The notes below the pieces were generated by a model. The model was given only the letters and a program-made list of their open reading frames with translations, searched no databases and was not told the origin of the DNA. A stretch of DNA of 64,000 nt from Indioceanicola profundi (GTDB lineage: Bacteria > Pseudomonadota > Alphaproteobacteria > Azospirillales > Azospirillaceae): assembly GCF_003568845.1 (NCBI RefSeq), contig NZ_CP030126.1, positions 1,639,001 through 1,703,000 on the forward strand. Reading direction: 5' to 3'. Positions 29,957 through 40,198 of the stretch are shown in pieces (the stretch's first letter is position 1; the number at the start of each line of letters is the position of its first letter). Both the position numbers and the translations under genes were made by a program.

Positions 29957-30165
29957 GCCCGGCTTCGCTGTGGATTCGGCGCTACCTCCGAGGTCGTATG
30001 ACCCCCTTCCGGAAAACCAATAGCACGTCCAAGGACCGCGCGCACATGGCTTCGAAAGCGGGCTGAAAATACCGCGCAGGGTTTTCGCCGCCCCTCCGTA
30101 TCAGGAACATGCACGGGCTTCCCGTCCGGGCATCGCACCGATCAAGTACCCGAGAGAGGACCGAG

Positions 30166-30660
30166 ATGATCCGCATTCTGACCGCCGGCCTGCTGCTGAG
30201 CACCCTCGCCGCCGGCTCCGCCCTGGCCCAGCCCGCCGGTGGCGACCAGGAGCATCATGGAGAGCATGGCCGCCACCACGGCGCCGCGATGATGGAGAAG
30301 CTGGACACGAACAAGGACGGAAGCATCGACGCCGCCGAGTTCGAGGCCGCCGCTGCAACGCGCTTCTCCGAGATCGACGCCAATGGCGATGGCAGCGTTA
30401 CAAAGGAGGAGGCGACGGCCCACGCCGTGAAGGCCGCCACCGAGCGCGCCACGGAGCGGGCGGGCAAGATGTTCGAGCGGCTGGACGCCGACAAGGACGG
30501 CACGGTCACCCAGGCCGAGTTCACCCAGGCCCGCGGCCGCATGTTCGAGCACATGGACCGCAACGACGACGGCACGCTGTCCCGTGACGACCGTCCGAAG
30601 CGCAAGCACCATGGCGACCACAGGCACGAGGGCGGCAAGCCCGAACGCGACAATCGCTGA
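30166..30660 (+). CDS. Periplasmic EF-hand protein
   Basis: The 164-residue protein starts at ATG 30166 behind GAGAGAGGA. A signal peptide ends GSALAQP (residue 22), followed by a His-rich stretch (HHGEHGRHH). Four EF-hand loops are visible at residues 47-58, 71-82, 107-118 and 131-142, all with the D-x-[NDK]-x-DG pattern (DTNKDGSIDAAEF, DANGDGSVTKEE, DADKDGTVTQAEF, DRNDDGTLSRDD). It should bind calcium in the periplasm. It is the first gene of a stress-type operon with an ECF sigma factor 62 bp downstream. Confidence 0.88.
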   Translation: MIRILTAGLLLSTLAAGSALAQPAGGDQEHHGEHGRHHGAAMMEKLDTNKDGSIDAAEFEAAAATRFSEIDANGDGSVTKEEATAHAVKAATERATERAGKMFERLDADKDGTVTQAEFTQARGRMFEHMDRNDDGTLSRDDRPKRKHHGDHRHEGGKPERDNR

Positions 30661-30722
30661 TCCGGCGGAACCGGTGATAGGTTGACGCCATGACGGGACA
30701 CGCGCTCCGCCGGGAGCAACCC

Positions 30723-31358
30723 ATGCCGAGGACGGCGCGCGTGTCCCCATCCGCGGAGACATGGTTGCCCGACCACAGCGCCGATACGGATGAGCAGAGC
30801 GACGAGGCGCTGGTGGCACGCGTGGCCGCCGGCGACCGCAGGGCCTATGCCGCACTGGTGGACCGCCACCTCGACCGTACCGTCGCGGTTGCCCGCCGCG
30901 TCCTCGGGAACACGGCGGAAGCGGAGGATGTGGCGCAGGAGGCCTTTCTCCGGCTCTGGCGCAACGCCGACCGGTTCCGGCCGGAGGCGGCGAAATTCTC
31001 CACCTGGTTCTATCGGATCACGATGAATCTCTGCCTGGACCTGCGCCGCCGTCCGGCACATGAGAATCTTGAGGCGGCGGGCGATCCCGCCGATCCCGCC
31101 GACGATCCCGCCCGGGCCGCCGAGAGGAACGAGACCGCCGCGGCCGTGAACCGGGCCCTGGCCGATCTTCCGGAACGGCAGCGCGCCGCGGTGAGCCTGA
31201 CCTACAGCGCAGGCATGAGCAATGCGGAGGCCGCCGCCGCCATGCAGGTCAGCGTGAAGGCATTGGAAACATTGTTGGTTCGGGCGCGGCGTGCGCTGCG
31301 CACCGGATTGGCCGAATGGGGGCGCATGCCGCCCAGGGGCGATGGAGGCGAAGGATGA
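30723..31358 (+). CDS. ECF-family RNA polymerase sigma factor
   Basis: From ATG 30723 (GGGAGC upstream) this is 211 residues. Region 2 is seen in ALVARVAAGDRRAYAALVDR, then NTAEAEDVAQEAFLRLWRN and FSTWFYRITMNLCLDLRRR. Region 4 is seen in ALADLPERQRAAVSLTYSAG, then MSNAEAAAAMQVSVKALETL. It directs polymerase to envelope-stress promoters. The stop overlaps the start of the next gene (ATGA), the usual sign of coupling to an anti-sigma factor. Confidence 0.93.
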   Translation: MPRTARVSPSAETWLPDHSADTDEQSDEALVARVAAGDRRAYAALVDRHLDRTVAVARRVLGNTAEAEDVAQEAFLRLWRNADRFRPEAAKFSTWFYRITMNLCLDLRRRPAHENLEAAGDPADPADDPARAAERNETAAAVNRALADLPERQRAAVSLTYSAGMSNAEAAAAMQVSVKALETLLVRARRALRTGLAEWGRMPPRGDGGEG

Positions 31359-31837
31359 GCGCCGGGCTGGATATGGAACGGTTCGAGGAACTGCTGGACC
31401 GGTTGGGCCCGGACATCGACATGTGGCCGGGGGCCGACCGGCAGGCCGCACGGGCGCTTCTGGCACGGTCGATCCCGGCCCGGCATGCGCTGGACGCCGC
31501 CCGCCTCGTCGAGTCGGTTCTTGCGGAACCGGCGGTGCCTGCAAGCGTCCGGCTGCGGCAGGCGGTGCTGGACATTCCGCTTGCCGAACCGCGGCAGGCC
31601 CGCGCCCCCGGATTGCTGGACCGGCTTGCCGCCATGCTGGGCGAGAGCTGGCGGATGGCGACGGCGGGCGCCGGCATGGCCATGGCCACCGGCCTGCTCG
31701 GCTTCGTGCTGGGCTACGGCCAGTGGGTTCAGCTCCCCGGCCTTACGGCGACGGATACGGTGACGGCGGCAGCCACGCCCGAGCAGGAGCTGGCCCTGTT
31801 GCTGGATGGATTGTACGAGTTGGAGGAAGTGCAGTGA
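31355..31837 (+). CDS. Putative membrane-anchored anti-sigma factor
   Basis: The 160-residue product overlaps the sigma gene by four bases and the next gene by four. The N-terminal cytoplasmic part (MERFEELLDRLGPDIDMWPG, then RALLARSIPARHALDAARLV) is helical. A single hydrophobic segment lies at about residues 101-120, followed by a short outer tail. It has no zinc-finger HxxxCxxC motif. The anti-sigma role is inferred from position and topology only. Confidence 0.65.
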   Translation: MSAGLDMERFEELLDRLGPDIDMWPGADRQAARALLARSIPARHALDAARLVESVLAEPAVPASVRLRQAVLDIPLAEPRQARAPGLLDRLAAMLGESWRMATAGAGMAMATGLLGFVLGYGQWVQLPGLTATDTVTAAATPEQELALLLDGLYELEEVQ

Positions 31838-32289
31838 GGCGGACCACCCTAATCCTGTCCTTGGCGCTGGCCGTGTCGGTGGCCGTCAACATGCTGCTCG
31901 GCGGCCTGATCGCGGGTCATCACTGGGGCGACCCGCCCCGCCATCGTTCCGGCGATTTTCTCTTCGACCGGGCGTTCAGCGCCGTACCGGAGGAATTAAG
32001 AGGCCCGATCCGCGAGCGGCTCCGGCCCGAGGGATCTGACCTGCGCATGGATATGCGGGAAATGCGCGATGCGCGGCGGGCGGTGGATACGGCCCTGCGG
32101 GCCCGTCCCTTCGATCCCGCGGCGGCTGATGCGGCCCTGGCGGCCCTGCGCGCCAAGGTCGGGGAGACGCAAAGCTCCCTGCATGCCACGGTCGTCGGCG
32201 TCATGGCCGAGGCCCAGGCCAACGGCACCCTCCCGCCCCCGCCGGAGCCGAAGCGACGGGACCCGCGGGAGCGGGAGCGTAACCCTTGA
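31834..32289 (+). CDS. Periplasmic heavy-metal-sensor-like protein (CnrX/Spy type)
   Basis: GTG 31834 with GGAGGAA upstream gives 151 residues, with an N-terminal membrane anchor (LILSLALAVSVAVNMLLGGLI) and a helical periplasmic part. The pattern LRGPIRERLRPEGSDLRMDM, then REMRDARRAVDTALRARPFDP, matches the heavy-metal resistance / LTXXQ-like family. It ends in a Pro/Arg-rich tail. It probably senses envelope conditions and signals to the anti-sigma protein; that part is inference. Confidence 0.75.
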   Translation: MRRTTLILSLALAVSVAVNMLLGGLIAGHHWGDPPRHRSGDFLFDRAFSAVPEELRGPIRERLRPEGSDLRMDMREMRDARRAVDTALRARPFDPAAADAALAALRAKVGETQSSLHATVVGVMAEAQANGTLPPPPEPKRRDPRERERNP

Positions 32290-32328
32290 ATATGGGGAGC
32301 GCCGGGCGCTCCCCACTTCACTTGCCGA

Positions 32329-32829
32329 TCAGGCGGCGGCCTGCATGGCCTTCTTGTTGACCTCGCCGACGGCGATCTTGTTCAGAAGCTCGTCCGTCTT
32401 CTTCTCTTCGTTCAGCGTCTGCTCCAGCAGCTTCGCCACTTCCTGGTTGCCGATGGCCTCGGCATAGGCATGGACGGTGCCGTAGGAGGCGATCTCATAA
32501 TGCTCGATCTTCTGGATGGCCGCGATGATGGCCGCGTCCAGGACTTCGGGCTCCAGCCCCTCCTCCAGGATTTCCTGGGCTTCCGAGACCAGGCCTTCCA
32601 TGGCGTCGCAGTGCTTGCCGCGCGGACGCTGGTCCAGCAGCTCGAACACCTGCTTCAGCCGCTCGACCTGCTGCTCGGTCTCCTCCTTATGGTTGCTCAG
32701 CGCTTCCTTCAGCTTCTCGTTCGTGACCTTGCGGGCAACCTTGTTCATGCCCCGCAGGCCCTGCTTCTCCGCGTCATAGATGTCGCGGAGCTCCATGATC
32801 AGCAGGTCCTTCATCGTCTTCGACGCCAT
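32329..32829 (-). CDS. Ferritin-like DUF892 protein, copy 2
   Basis: This 166-residue protein starts at ATG 32829 after GAGGGAA. It carries LLIMELRDIYDAEKQGLRGM, then SNHKEETEQQVERLKQVFEL, KIEHYEIASYGTV and LEQTLNEEKKTDELLNKIA, the canonical YciF/DUF892 pattern. It is clearly diverged from the copy at 16329 and is the more typical family member. It converges with the ECF operon and is divergent from the nicotinate phosphoribosyltransferase gene. Confidence 0.9.
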   Translation of the reverse strand: MASKTMKDLLIMELRDIYDAEKQGLRGMNKVARKVTNEKLKEALSNHKEETEQQVERLKQVFELLDQRPRGKHCDAMEGLVSEAQEILEEGLEPEVLDAAIIAAIQKIEHYEIASYGTVHAYAEAIGNQEVAKLLEQTLNEEKKTDELLNKIAVGEVNKKAMQAAA

Positions 32830-32993
32830 GGTCGCATTCCCTCTTGTGCCGTTTGGACAGGTGCGATCCGGTAACCGAACCGCTCCCTCGCCAGAACAGT
32901 CCAACCGGCGGAGCGTCGCGTGACTCTTTCATGTTGTTCTGTGACCTCGCTATGATCCGCCCCCGGATCGCCGCACAGATCGAGCCACGCGCC

Positions 32994-34172
32994 ATGACCC
33001 AGGACCACAACGCCGCTTCTTCCGCCCAGGCCACCGGCACGCCGGCCTCCACGCTGGTGCCTCCGCCCGAAGCGGTGCAGCGCTGGACCGACGTTTATTT
33101 CAAGCGCACCCGCCAGATCGTGGAGCGGTTCGGGGACGTGCCGGTCACCTATGCGATCTTCATGCGCCGGCCGGTGGTCTTCGCCCCCCGGCTGGCGCTG
33201 GATTGGCTGCGCGGCATCTGTGCGGCCCGCGGGTTCGAGCCGGTGATCGAGCAGAACTATGCGGAGGGCAAGTGGGTGGGCGCCGGCGAGCCGATGCTGT
33301 GGATCACCGGCCCCTTCTCCGGCATGGCGGAGCTGGAAACCATTTTCCTGATGAAGCTCGGCCCCGCCTGCGTGGCGGCCTACAACGCCTATTCCATGGC
33401 GGCCGAGCTTCCGAACGTCGCCTTCATCGCCATGGACGCCCGCCACTGCGCCGGGACGGAGATGGCGGAGATCATGGCCTACGCCTCTTCGGTCGGCTCT
33501 GCGCGGGCGAGGCGCAAGGTCGGGGCCAAGGGCTTCATCGGCAACGCCACCGACGCCACCGCCCACATGTTCGGCATGCAGGTCGGCATGGGCACCATGC
33601 CCCACGCCCTGATCGGCTATGCCGGCAGCACCGTGCGCGCGGCGGAGATGTACCGGGAGACCTTCCCGGACGAGCCCATGACCGTGCTGGTCGATTATTT
33701 CGGCCAGGAGGTGTCGGACGCGCTGGAGGTCTGCCGCCGCTTCCCCGAACTGGCCGCCTCCGGCCAGCTCTCGGTGCGTCTCGACACGCCGGGCGGCCGC
33801 TTCGTGGAAGGGCTGGACCCGCCGCAGAGCTATGCCGTGCTGGACCGCCGCGCCCCGGAAAGCATCCGCGGCTACCGGAACGAGACGGAGCTGCGCTACC
33901 TGATCGGCGCCGGCGTCTCCGCCGCCGCCGTCCACTGGGTGCGCGAGAAGCTGGACGATGCCGGATTCGACAAGGTGAGGATCGTCGGCTCCTCCGGCTT
34001 CAGCCCGGAGAAGTGCCGCATCATGGCGGATGCCAATGCCCCGCTGGACGTGGTCGGCACCGGCTCCTACCTGCCTGAGAAGTGGGGCGAAACCTACGCG
34101 ACCGCCGACATCGTCGCCTATGACGGCGTGCCCAGGGTCAAGGTCGGCCGCGAGTTCCTGCTGAAGCGCTAG
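32994..34172 (+). CDS. pncB: Nicotinate phosphoribosyltransferase
   Basis: The 392-residue protein from ATG 32994 contains WTDVYFKRTRQIVERFGD, AAYNAYSMAAEL, FIAMDARHCAGTEMAEIMA, the dihydropyrimidine-type RLDTPGGRFVEGLDPP, VRIVGSSGFSPEKCR and VVGTGSYLPEKWGET. These match the type II nicotinate phosphoribosyltransferase group, which makes nicotinate mononucleotide from nicotinate and PRPP in NAD salvage. A start further upstream (32931) is possible but adds a poorly conserved extension. No partner NAD genes are nearby. Confidence 0.87.
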   Translation: MTQDHNAASSAQATGTPASTLVPPPEAVQRWTDVYFKRTRQIVERFGDVPVTYAIFMRRPVVFAPRLALDWLRGICAARGFEPVIEQNYAEGKWVGAGEPMLWITGPFSGMAELETIFLMKLGPACVAAYNAYSMAAELPNVAFIAMDARHCAGTEMAEIMAYASSVGSARARRKVGAKGFIGNATDATAHMFGMQVGMGTMPHALIGYAGSTVRAAEMYRETFPDEPMTVLVDYFGQEVSDALEVCRRFPELAASGQLSVRLDTPGGRFVEGLDPPQSYAVLDRRAPESIRGYRNETELRYLIGAGVSAAAVHWVREKLDDAGFDKVRIVGSSGFSPEKCRIMADANAPLDVVGTGSYLPEKWGETYATADIVAYDGVPRVKVGREFLLKR

Positions 34173-34536
34173 CCCGTCCCCGGAGCGGCCTCTTCGGAAC
34201 CCCCAGCGAAGGCCCCCCTCTCCCATCCTCTCCCCGGCGGGGAGAGGAGACCACTTCCAACACCGCCCCACTACCCCGCCGCCTTTCCCTGCGGCAAAGG
34301 AAATCCACTCCAACACCGCCAGCGCCGTCCCGCCCCTCTCCCCCGCGGGGAGAGGGGGCGGGAGAGGGGGCCGCCTTCTCCGACCCGCCGAAAAGCCTTG
34401 AAATCCCCGCTCCCGACAAAGGAGAGGAACACCCCGACCAACCTCCGTCATCCCGGCGAAAGCCGGGACCCAGGGGCCGCCCTCTCCGCCCCCGCCAAGA
34501 GACCCTCCCCCGAAGGGCCACCCCCGCCGAAACGCC
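34173..34536. repeat. Intergenic repeat cluster between pncB and mutL
   Basis: The stretch has no gene. It contains two imperfect palindromes built of CCTCTCCC / GGGAGAGG (about 34218-34251 and 34333-34373) and one copy of the GTCATCCCGGCGAAAGCCGG element (34449-34473). These are the short GC-rich repeats common between genes of alphaproteobacteria. They may stop transcription or bind protein. Confidence 0.65.
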
Positions 34537-36435
34537 CTACCGCCGCCCGAACAGCCGCTCGATATCCGCCAGCTTCAGCTCCACATAGGTGGGCCGGCCG
34601 TGGTTGCACTGGCCGCTGTGCGGCGTCGCCTCCATCTGGCGGAGCAGCGCGTTCATCTCCTCCACATTCATCGGCCGCCCGGCCCGGACGGAGCCGTGGC
34701 AGGCCATGGAGGAGCAGACGGCGTCCAGCCGCTCCTTCAGCGCGTGGGTATCGCCCAGCTCCGCCAGCTCGTCCGCCAGATCCTGGACCAGCGCCTTGAC
34801 GTTGGCGCGCCCGCCCAGCAGGGCCGGCACCTCCCGTACCACGACGCAGCCATTGCCGAACGGCTCCAGCGCCAGCCCCAGCTCGGCCAGCTCCCCGGCC
34901 CGCTCCACCAGCCGCTCGGCATCCGCCGGGTCCAGCTCCACCACCTCGGGGATCAGCAGCCCCTGGCGCTTCACCCCGCCCTCGACCAGGTCGCACTTGA
35001 TCCGCTCATAGACCAGCCGCTCATGGGCGGCGTGCTGGTCCACGATGACGATCCCGGTCTCCGTCTGGGCGACGATGTAGGTGCCATGCACCTGCGCCCG
35101 CGCCGCCCCCAGCGGGAACTGCTGGGACGGAGCCTCCGACGCCCCTGCCGCCGGCATCTCCGCGCGGGCGGAGGGCTCGAAGGCGGCGATGGGGGCCGGC
35201 GGCTCCTCCCGGCGGGGGCCCAGCGGCGCCTGGAAGGCCATGGCGATCTCCGCCATCTCCCGGCTCACTGTGCCGCCGCCATAGCCGCCCTGCCCGCCGT
35301 AGCCGCCGGGCAATCCACCACCAGATAGCCCGCCGCCGGAATTCTGCCGCGGCTGCCATTGGAAGCTGGATTGCGGAACGGCATGGGGCTGGAAGCTGCC
35401 CAGCGCCCCCATGGCGACGGTGGTGCTGGCCCTGTGGCCGGCCTGTGCCAGGGCGTGCTTCAGCGATCCCACGATCAGCCCGCGCACCAGCCCCTGGTCG
35501 CGGAACCGCACCTCCGTCTTGGCGGGATGCACGTTCACATCCACCTCGACCGGATCGATCTCCAGGAACAGGGCCAGCACCGGATGCCGGTCGCGTGCCA
35601 GGAAATCGACATAGGCTCCCCGCACCGCCCCCACCAGCAGCTTGTCCCTCACCGGCCGCCCGTTCACGAACAGATACTGGCTGGCGGAGGTCGGCCTGTT
35701 GAAGGTGGGCACGCCGATATGGCCGGTCAGCCGCACGCCCTGCCGCTCCGCCTCCAACGGCAGCGCGTTCTCCTCGAACTCGCGCCCCAGCACGGCCCCC
35801 AGCCGGGACAGCCGCACGCCCAGTAGGTCCCCGGTTCCGGCGGTGAGCCGCACCGGCGTCCGCCCGTCGTCGGTCAGGGTGAAGGCCACGTCCGGATGCG
35901 CCATGGCAAGGCGGTGGACGATATCCACCGCATGGTCGCTTTCCGTCCGGCTGCGCTTCAGGAATTTCAGCCGCGCCGGCGTGGCGTAGAACAGGTCCCG
36001 CACCTCCACCCGCGTGCCGAACCCGCCCGCCGCCGGCGCCGGCGCCATCTTCGCCCCGCCCTCCACGCTGATGGCGAAGGCGCTGTCCTGCCCCTTGGGG
36101 CGGGAAGTGATGGTCAGCCGGCTCACCGCCCCGATGCTGGGCAGCGCCTCCCCCCGGAAGCCCAGGGTGCGGATATGGGTGAGGTCGTCGTCCGGAAGCT
36201 TGCTGGTGGCATGCCGCTCCACCGCCACGGCCAGCGCCTCCGGCTCCATGCCGCAGCCATCGTCCGCCACGGCAATCAGCGCCTTGCCGCCGTCGCGCAG
36301 GGTCACGTCGATGCGCGTCGCCCCGGCGTCGAGCGCATTCTCCACCAACTCCTTCACCGCAGCCGCCGGCCTCTCCACCACCTCACCGGCGGCGATCTGG
36401 TTGACGAGCGTATCGGGCAGTCGGCGGATATCCAT
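34537..36435 (-). CDS. mutL: DNA mismatch repair endonuclease MutL
   Basis: The 632-residue protein has an N-terminal GHKL ATPase ([32 protein letters not shown]), a flexible Gly-rich linker near residues 360-400, and a C-terminal dimerisation domain. The metal-binding endonuclease motif DQHA-x2-E-x4-E is present ([12 protein letters not shown]), with [10 protein letters not shown] and GQCNHGRPT. So this is the nicking type of MutL used in bacteria without MutH. mutS is not in the window. Confidence 0.97.
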   Translation of the reverse strand: MDIRRLPDTLVNQIAAGEVVERPAAAVKELVENALDAGATRIDVTLRDGGKALIAVADDGCGMEPEALAVAVERHATSKLPDDDLTHIRTLGFRGEALPSIGAVSRLTITSRPKGQDSAFAISVEGGAKMAPAPAAGGFGTRVEVRDLFYATPARLKFLKRSRTESDHAVDIVHRLAMAHPDVAFTLTDDGRTPVRLTAGTGDLLGVRLSRLGAVLGREFEENALPLEAERQGVRLTGHIGVPTFNRPTSASQYLFVNGRPVRDKLLVGAVRGAYVDFLARDRHPVLALFLEIDPVEVDVNVHPAKTEVRFRDQGLVRGLIVGSLKHALAQAGHRASTTVAMGALGSFQPHAVPQSSFQWQPRQNSGGGLSGGGLPGGYGGQGGYGGGTVSREMAEIAMAFQAPLGPRREEPPAPIAAFEPSARAEMPAAGASEAPSQQFPLGAARAQVHGTYIVAQTETGIVIVDQHAAHERLVYERIKCDLVEGGVKRQGLLIPEVVELDPADAERLVERAGELAELGLALEPFGNGCVVVREVPALLGGRANVKALVQDLADELAELGDTHALKERLDAVCSSMACHGSVRAGRPMNVEEMNALLRQMEATPHSGQCNHGRPTYVELKLADIERLFGRR

Positions 36436-36540
36436 AGCCGCCTGGATAGCAGATGTTGCGCCGGGCCGGAAGCGGGCGGACTAGGTATGGGGGCGCATCG
36501 CTGCCACTTCATACATGGCACGACCGCAATTCCCGACATT

Positions 36541-36624
36541 CCGTCATCCCGGCGAAAGCCGGGACCCAGAGCCACCCACACCGCCCTTGGGACTCCTGGG
36601 TCCCGGCTTTCGCCGGGATGACGG
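36541..36624. repeat. Paired inverted copies of the GTCATCCCGGCGAAAGCCGG repeat
   Basis: One copy starts at 36542 and an inverted copy ends near 36622 (GGGTCCCGGCTTTCGCCGGG). Together they can form a long hairpin between mutL and mtnN. A third copy is at 34449. Confidence 0.75.
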
Positions 36625-36679
36625 CTGGAGAGGGGATGATGGCTGGAGAAGGTACCGCAAATCCCGCCAGACCGCCCCC

Positions 36680-37468
36680 TCACACCACCCGCACCAACCT
36701 CCGCACCAGCTCCGCCGCCCCGGCCGCGGCGGCCTCGACGAATGCGTAAAAATCCATATGGCTGTCATGCCCGGCCAGGTCGGACAGCGACCGCACCACC
36801 AGGCAGGGCACGCCGTAGCGCTCGGCCACCTGCGCGATGGCGGCACCCTCCATCTCCACCGCCTTGGCCTGGAAGCCGGTGTGGAGCCGGGCGCGCATGG
36901 CCTCGCAATTCACATACTGGTCGCCGGTCAGCACCGTGCCGAACCCGATATGCGGCATCCGCACCACCCCGCCCGTGGCTGCCGCCGGCATGGCGGGCAG
37001 CTCCACCCCCGCCGCCACCGCCCGCACCCGCCGCTCCAGCTCGGGTTCCAGGCGGTAGCCATGCTCCTGCGCGAACTGCGGCATGGGCGGCACGCCGGGC
37101 TGGTAGACCTTCACCGCGCCCTGGAAGACGGAACCGTAATCATGCTGGATCAGGGTGGTTGCGATCACCACGTCTCCGATGCCGAGCGCCGGGTCCAGCC
37201 CGCCGGCAACGCCGGAGAAGACCAGCGCCCGGCAGCCGAACCGTTCCAGCAGCAGGGTGGCGACCACGGCGGCGTTGACCTTGCCGATCCCGGCCTCCAC
37301 CACCACCGTCTCCACCCCGTCCAGCGCGCCGGCGCGGAAGGTGAAGCCGGCCAGTGTCTCCGCCGTCCGTTCCGCGAAGTGCGCGCCGAAATGCCCGATC
37401 TCCTCCGGGATGGCGCAGATCAGGCCGATGGGACCGGAGGCCTGTTCCGGAGTGCTGTGCTGCGCCAT
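36680..37468 (-). CDS. mtnN: 5'-methylthioadenosine/S-adenosylhomocysteine nucleosidase
   Basis: The 262-residue enzyme cleaves MTA and SAH to free adenine. It shows the N-terminal GLICAIPEEIGHFG (the catalytic Glu), FSGVAGGLDPALGIGDVVIA, the AVEMEGAAIAQVA motif and SLSDLAGHDS with the proton-donating Asp. The length is a little above the usual 230-250 because of an internal loop. It is divergent from the helicase gene, with 52 bp between starts. Confidence 0.9.
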   Translation of the reverse strand: MAQHSTPEQASGPIGLICAIPEEIGHFGAHFAERTAETLAGFTFRAGALDGVETVVVEAGIGKVNAAVVATLLLERFGCRALVFSGVAGGLDPALGIGDVVIATTLIQHDYGSVFQGAVKVYQPGVPPMPQFAQEHGYRLEPELERRVRAVAAGVELPAMPAAATGGVVRMPHIGFGTVLTGDQYVNCEAMRARLHTGFQAKAVEMEGAAIAQVAERYGVPCLVVRSLSDLAGHDSHMDFYAFVEAAAAGAAELVRRLVRVV

Positions 37469-37520
37469 CTTGTACTCGCGATTTTGATTCCGGGCGGATC
37501 AGCCTCATATATCGGTCACG

Positions 37521-40025
37521 ATGCCTGCTGTCCTCCCCGATCATACGGATTCCCTGCTGCCGCCCGCCATCGCCGGATGGTTCCGCTCGCGCGGCTGGCA
37601 CCCCCATGCCCACCAGCTCGAGATGGTGGAGGCGGCCGGGGCCGGGGAGAACGCGCTGCTGATCGCCCCGACCGGCGGCGGCAAGACCCTGGCCGGCTTC
37701 CTGCCCAGCCTGATCGAACTGTCGGAGCGCCCGCGGGAGGGGCTGCACACCCTCTACATCTCGCCGCTGAAGGCGCTGGCGGTGGACATCCAGCGCAATC
37801 TGGAAACCCCCATCGCCGAGCTGCGCCTGCCGATCCGGGCGGAGACCCGAACCGGCGATACGCCGGAGGCCAAGCGCAAGCGCCAGCGCACCCACCCGCC
37901 GCACATCCTGATGACGACGGTGGAGAGCCTGGCGCTGATGCTGTCCTACCGGGAGGCTCCGGACATGTTCCGAAGCCTGCGCTGCGTCATCGTGGATGAG
38001 CTGCATGCGCTGGCCGGCACCAAGCGCGGCGACCTGCTGGCCCTGGCCCTGGCCCGCCTCTCCGCCCTCGCGCCGGGCGTGTGCCGCGTCGGCCTGTCCG
38101 CCACCGTGGCCCATCCCGACGATCTTGTGGCCTGGCTCTCCCCCACCGGCCGGCTGCACGACGATGCCGGCAAGCTGGCCCCGGTGCGCACCGTTCTGGG
38201 CCGCGCCGGCGCGAGGGCGGAGGTGGAGATACTGGCGACGAAGGAGCGCCTGCCCTGGTCCGGCCACATGGCCCTGCACGCCCTGGCGGAGGTGTATGAG
38301 CGCATCCGCAGGACCGGAACCACCCTGGTCTTCGTCAACACCCGCGCCCAGGCGGAGCTGGTGTTCCAGGAGCTGTGGCGCCTGAACGAGGACAATTTGC
38401 CCATCGCCCTCCACCATGGCAGTCTCGCCGTGGAGCAGCGCCGGAAGGTGGAGGCGGCGATGGCGAAGGGCGGCCTGCGCGCCGTGGTCGCCACCTCCTC
38501 CCTCGACCTCGGCATCGACTGGGCCGCCGTGGACTTGGTGGTGCAGGTCGGCGCGCCGAAGGGCGTGTCGCGCCTGCTCCAGCGCATCGGCCGCGCCAAC
38601 CACCGGCTGGACGAGCCCTCCCGCGCCCTGCTGGTCCCCGCCAACCGGTTCGAGGTGCTGGAGTGCGAGGCCGCCATCGAGGCCATCGCGGAGCATACGC
38701 TGGACGGCGACCGACTCCGCCCCGGCGCGATGGACGTGCTGGCCCAGCACATCGCCGGCACCGCCTGCGCCGCCCCCTTCTCCGCCGACGCGCTCTATGC
38801 CGAGCTGGTGCGCGCCGCCCCCTATGCCGATCTCACCCGCGACGAGTTCGACGACGTCTTCGACTTCGTGGCGACCGGCGGCTACGCGCTGGGCGCTTAT
38901 GAGCGGTTCCACAAGCTGATGCAGGACCCGGACACCGGCCTCTGGTCCATCGCCTCCCCCGCCTTCGCCCGGCAGTACCGGATGAATGTCGGCACCATCG
39001 TGGAGGCGACGGTGCTGCGTGTCCGCATGAACCGCGGCCAGGTGCTGGGGGAGGTGGAGGAGTATTTCGTCAACGGCCTCACACCCGGCGACACCTTCGT
39101 CTTCGCCGGCCAGCTTCTGAAGTTCCTGGGCGTGCGGGACATGGAGGTGCAAGTGGCCAAGGGCGGCAGCGGGGAGCCCAAGGTCCCCGCCTATGCCAGC
39201 GGCCGCCTGCCGCTCTCCTCCCACCTCGCCGACCGGGTCCGCGCCATGCTGGAGAGCCCCGCCCGCTGGTGTCAACTGCCGGAGCCGGTGCAGGAATGGC
39301 TGCGGCTCCAGCGCTACCGCTCCGTCCTGCCGGACCGGCACGGCCTGCTGGTGGAGACCTTCCCGCGCGGGAACCGCCAATACCTGGTCGCCTACTGCTT
39401 TGAGGGGCGGAACGCGCACCAGACGCTGGGCATGCTGCTGACCCGCCGGATGGAGCGCATGGGCCTGCAGCCGCTGGGCTTCGTCGCCACCGACTATGTG
39501 CTGGCGACCTGGCAGTTGAAGGAGCCCGCCCCGGACGAGCTGGACGCCCTGTTCGACCAGGACATGCTGGGCGACGATCTGGAAGCCTGGATGGACGAAT
39601 CCAGCATGCTGAAGCGCACCTTCCGCAATGTCGCCGTCATCGCCGGCCTGATCGAGCGCAAGCATCCCGGCCTCCAGAAGAACACCCGTCAGGTCACCTT
39701 CAGCAGCGACCTGATCTACGACGTGCTGCGTAAGCATGAGCCCGGACATGTGCTGCTGCGCGCCACCCGCGCGGACGCCGCCTCCGGCCTCACCGACATC
39801 CGCCGCCTGTCGGACATGCTGGCCCGCATCAAGGGCCGCATCGTCCACCGCGCCCTGGACCGGGTCAGCCCGCTGGCCGTCCCCGTGCTGCTGGAGGTCG
39901 GCAGGGAAAGCGTCTACGGCAGCGCCACCGACGCCCTTCTGGAGGAGGCCGCCGGCGACCTGCTGGAGGAGGCCGTGCCCGAACTCCTCCCCCGCAGCAG
40001 CCATCAAGGGAGGCTGGCGTTGTAG
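37521..40025 (+). CDS. Lhr-type (ligase-associated) DEXH-box DNA helicase
   Basis: The 834-residue SF2 helicase has the Q-motif HQLEMVEAA, Walker [10 protein letters not shown], Walker B VDELHAL, motif [14 protein letters not shown], and motifs [15 protein letters not shown] and [15 protein letters not shown] winged-helix region and the Lhr-core C-terminal domain follow (about residues 430-820). In many alphaproteobacteria this family sits with an ATP-dependent DNA ligase, a nuclease and a phosphoesterase in a DNA-damage cluster. Those partners are not in this window. The large minus-strand frame opposite it is a shadow. Confidence 0.93.
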   Translation: MPAVLPDHTDSLLPPAIAGWFRSRGWHPHAHQLEMVEAAGAGENALLIAPTGGGKTLAGFLPSLIELSERPREGLHTLYISPLKALAVDIQRNLETPIAELRLPIRAETRTGDTPEAKRKRQRTHPPHILMTTVESLALMLSYREAPDMFRSLRCVIVDELHALAGTKRGDLLALALARLSALAPGVCRVGLSATVAHPDDLVAWLSPTGRLHDDAGKLAPVRTVLGRAGARAEVEILATKERLPWSGHMALHALAEVYERIRRTGTTLVFVNTRAQAELVFQELWRLNEDNLPIALHHGSLAVEQRRKVEAAMAKGGLRAVVATSSLDLGIDWAAVDLVVQVGAPKGVSRLLQRIGRANHRLDEPSRALLVPANRFEVLECEAAIEAIAEHTLDGDRLRPGAMDVLAQHIAGTACAAPFSADALYAELVRAAPYADLTRDEFDDVFDFVATGGYALGAYERFHKLMQDPDTGLWSIASPAFARQYRMNVGTIVEATVLRVRMNRGQVLGEVEEYFVNGLTPGDTFVFAGQLLKFLGVRDMEVQVAKGGSGEPKVPAYASGRLPLSSHLADRVRAMLESPARWCQLPEPVQEWLRLQRYRSVLPDRHGLLVETFPRGNRQYLVAYCFEGRNAHQTLGMLLTRRMERMGLQPLGFVATDYVLATWQLKEPAPDELDALFDQDMLGDDLEAWMDESSMLKRTFRNVAVIAGLIERKHPGLQKNTRQVTFSSDLIYDVLRKHEPGHVLLRATRADAASGLTDIRRLSDMLARIKGRIVHRALDRVSPLAVPVLLEVGRESVYGSATDALLEEAAGDLLEEAVPELLPRSSHQGRLAL

Positions 40026-40198
40026 GCGGCACGCGTCGCATCGGCGGAAACGCCAGTTTAGAAACATTCCAGATAGATAGCTTGAAGCCCGAAGCACCCG
40101 GTCCTACGCTGAATGCCGCACCTGTTTCATCTCCCATTGCGGCGCCGGGCCGCTTCCGGCCAGATATCGTCCGAGCCCTAGAGAGGAGGAGAGTTCAA

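Noticed and set aside
37140-40097. 985-codon open frame antisense to the helicase gene
   Set aside because: It lies opposite a strongly conserved helicase. Its composition (His, Gln, Gly, Arg-rich, no motifs) is typical of GC-rich antisense frames.
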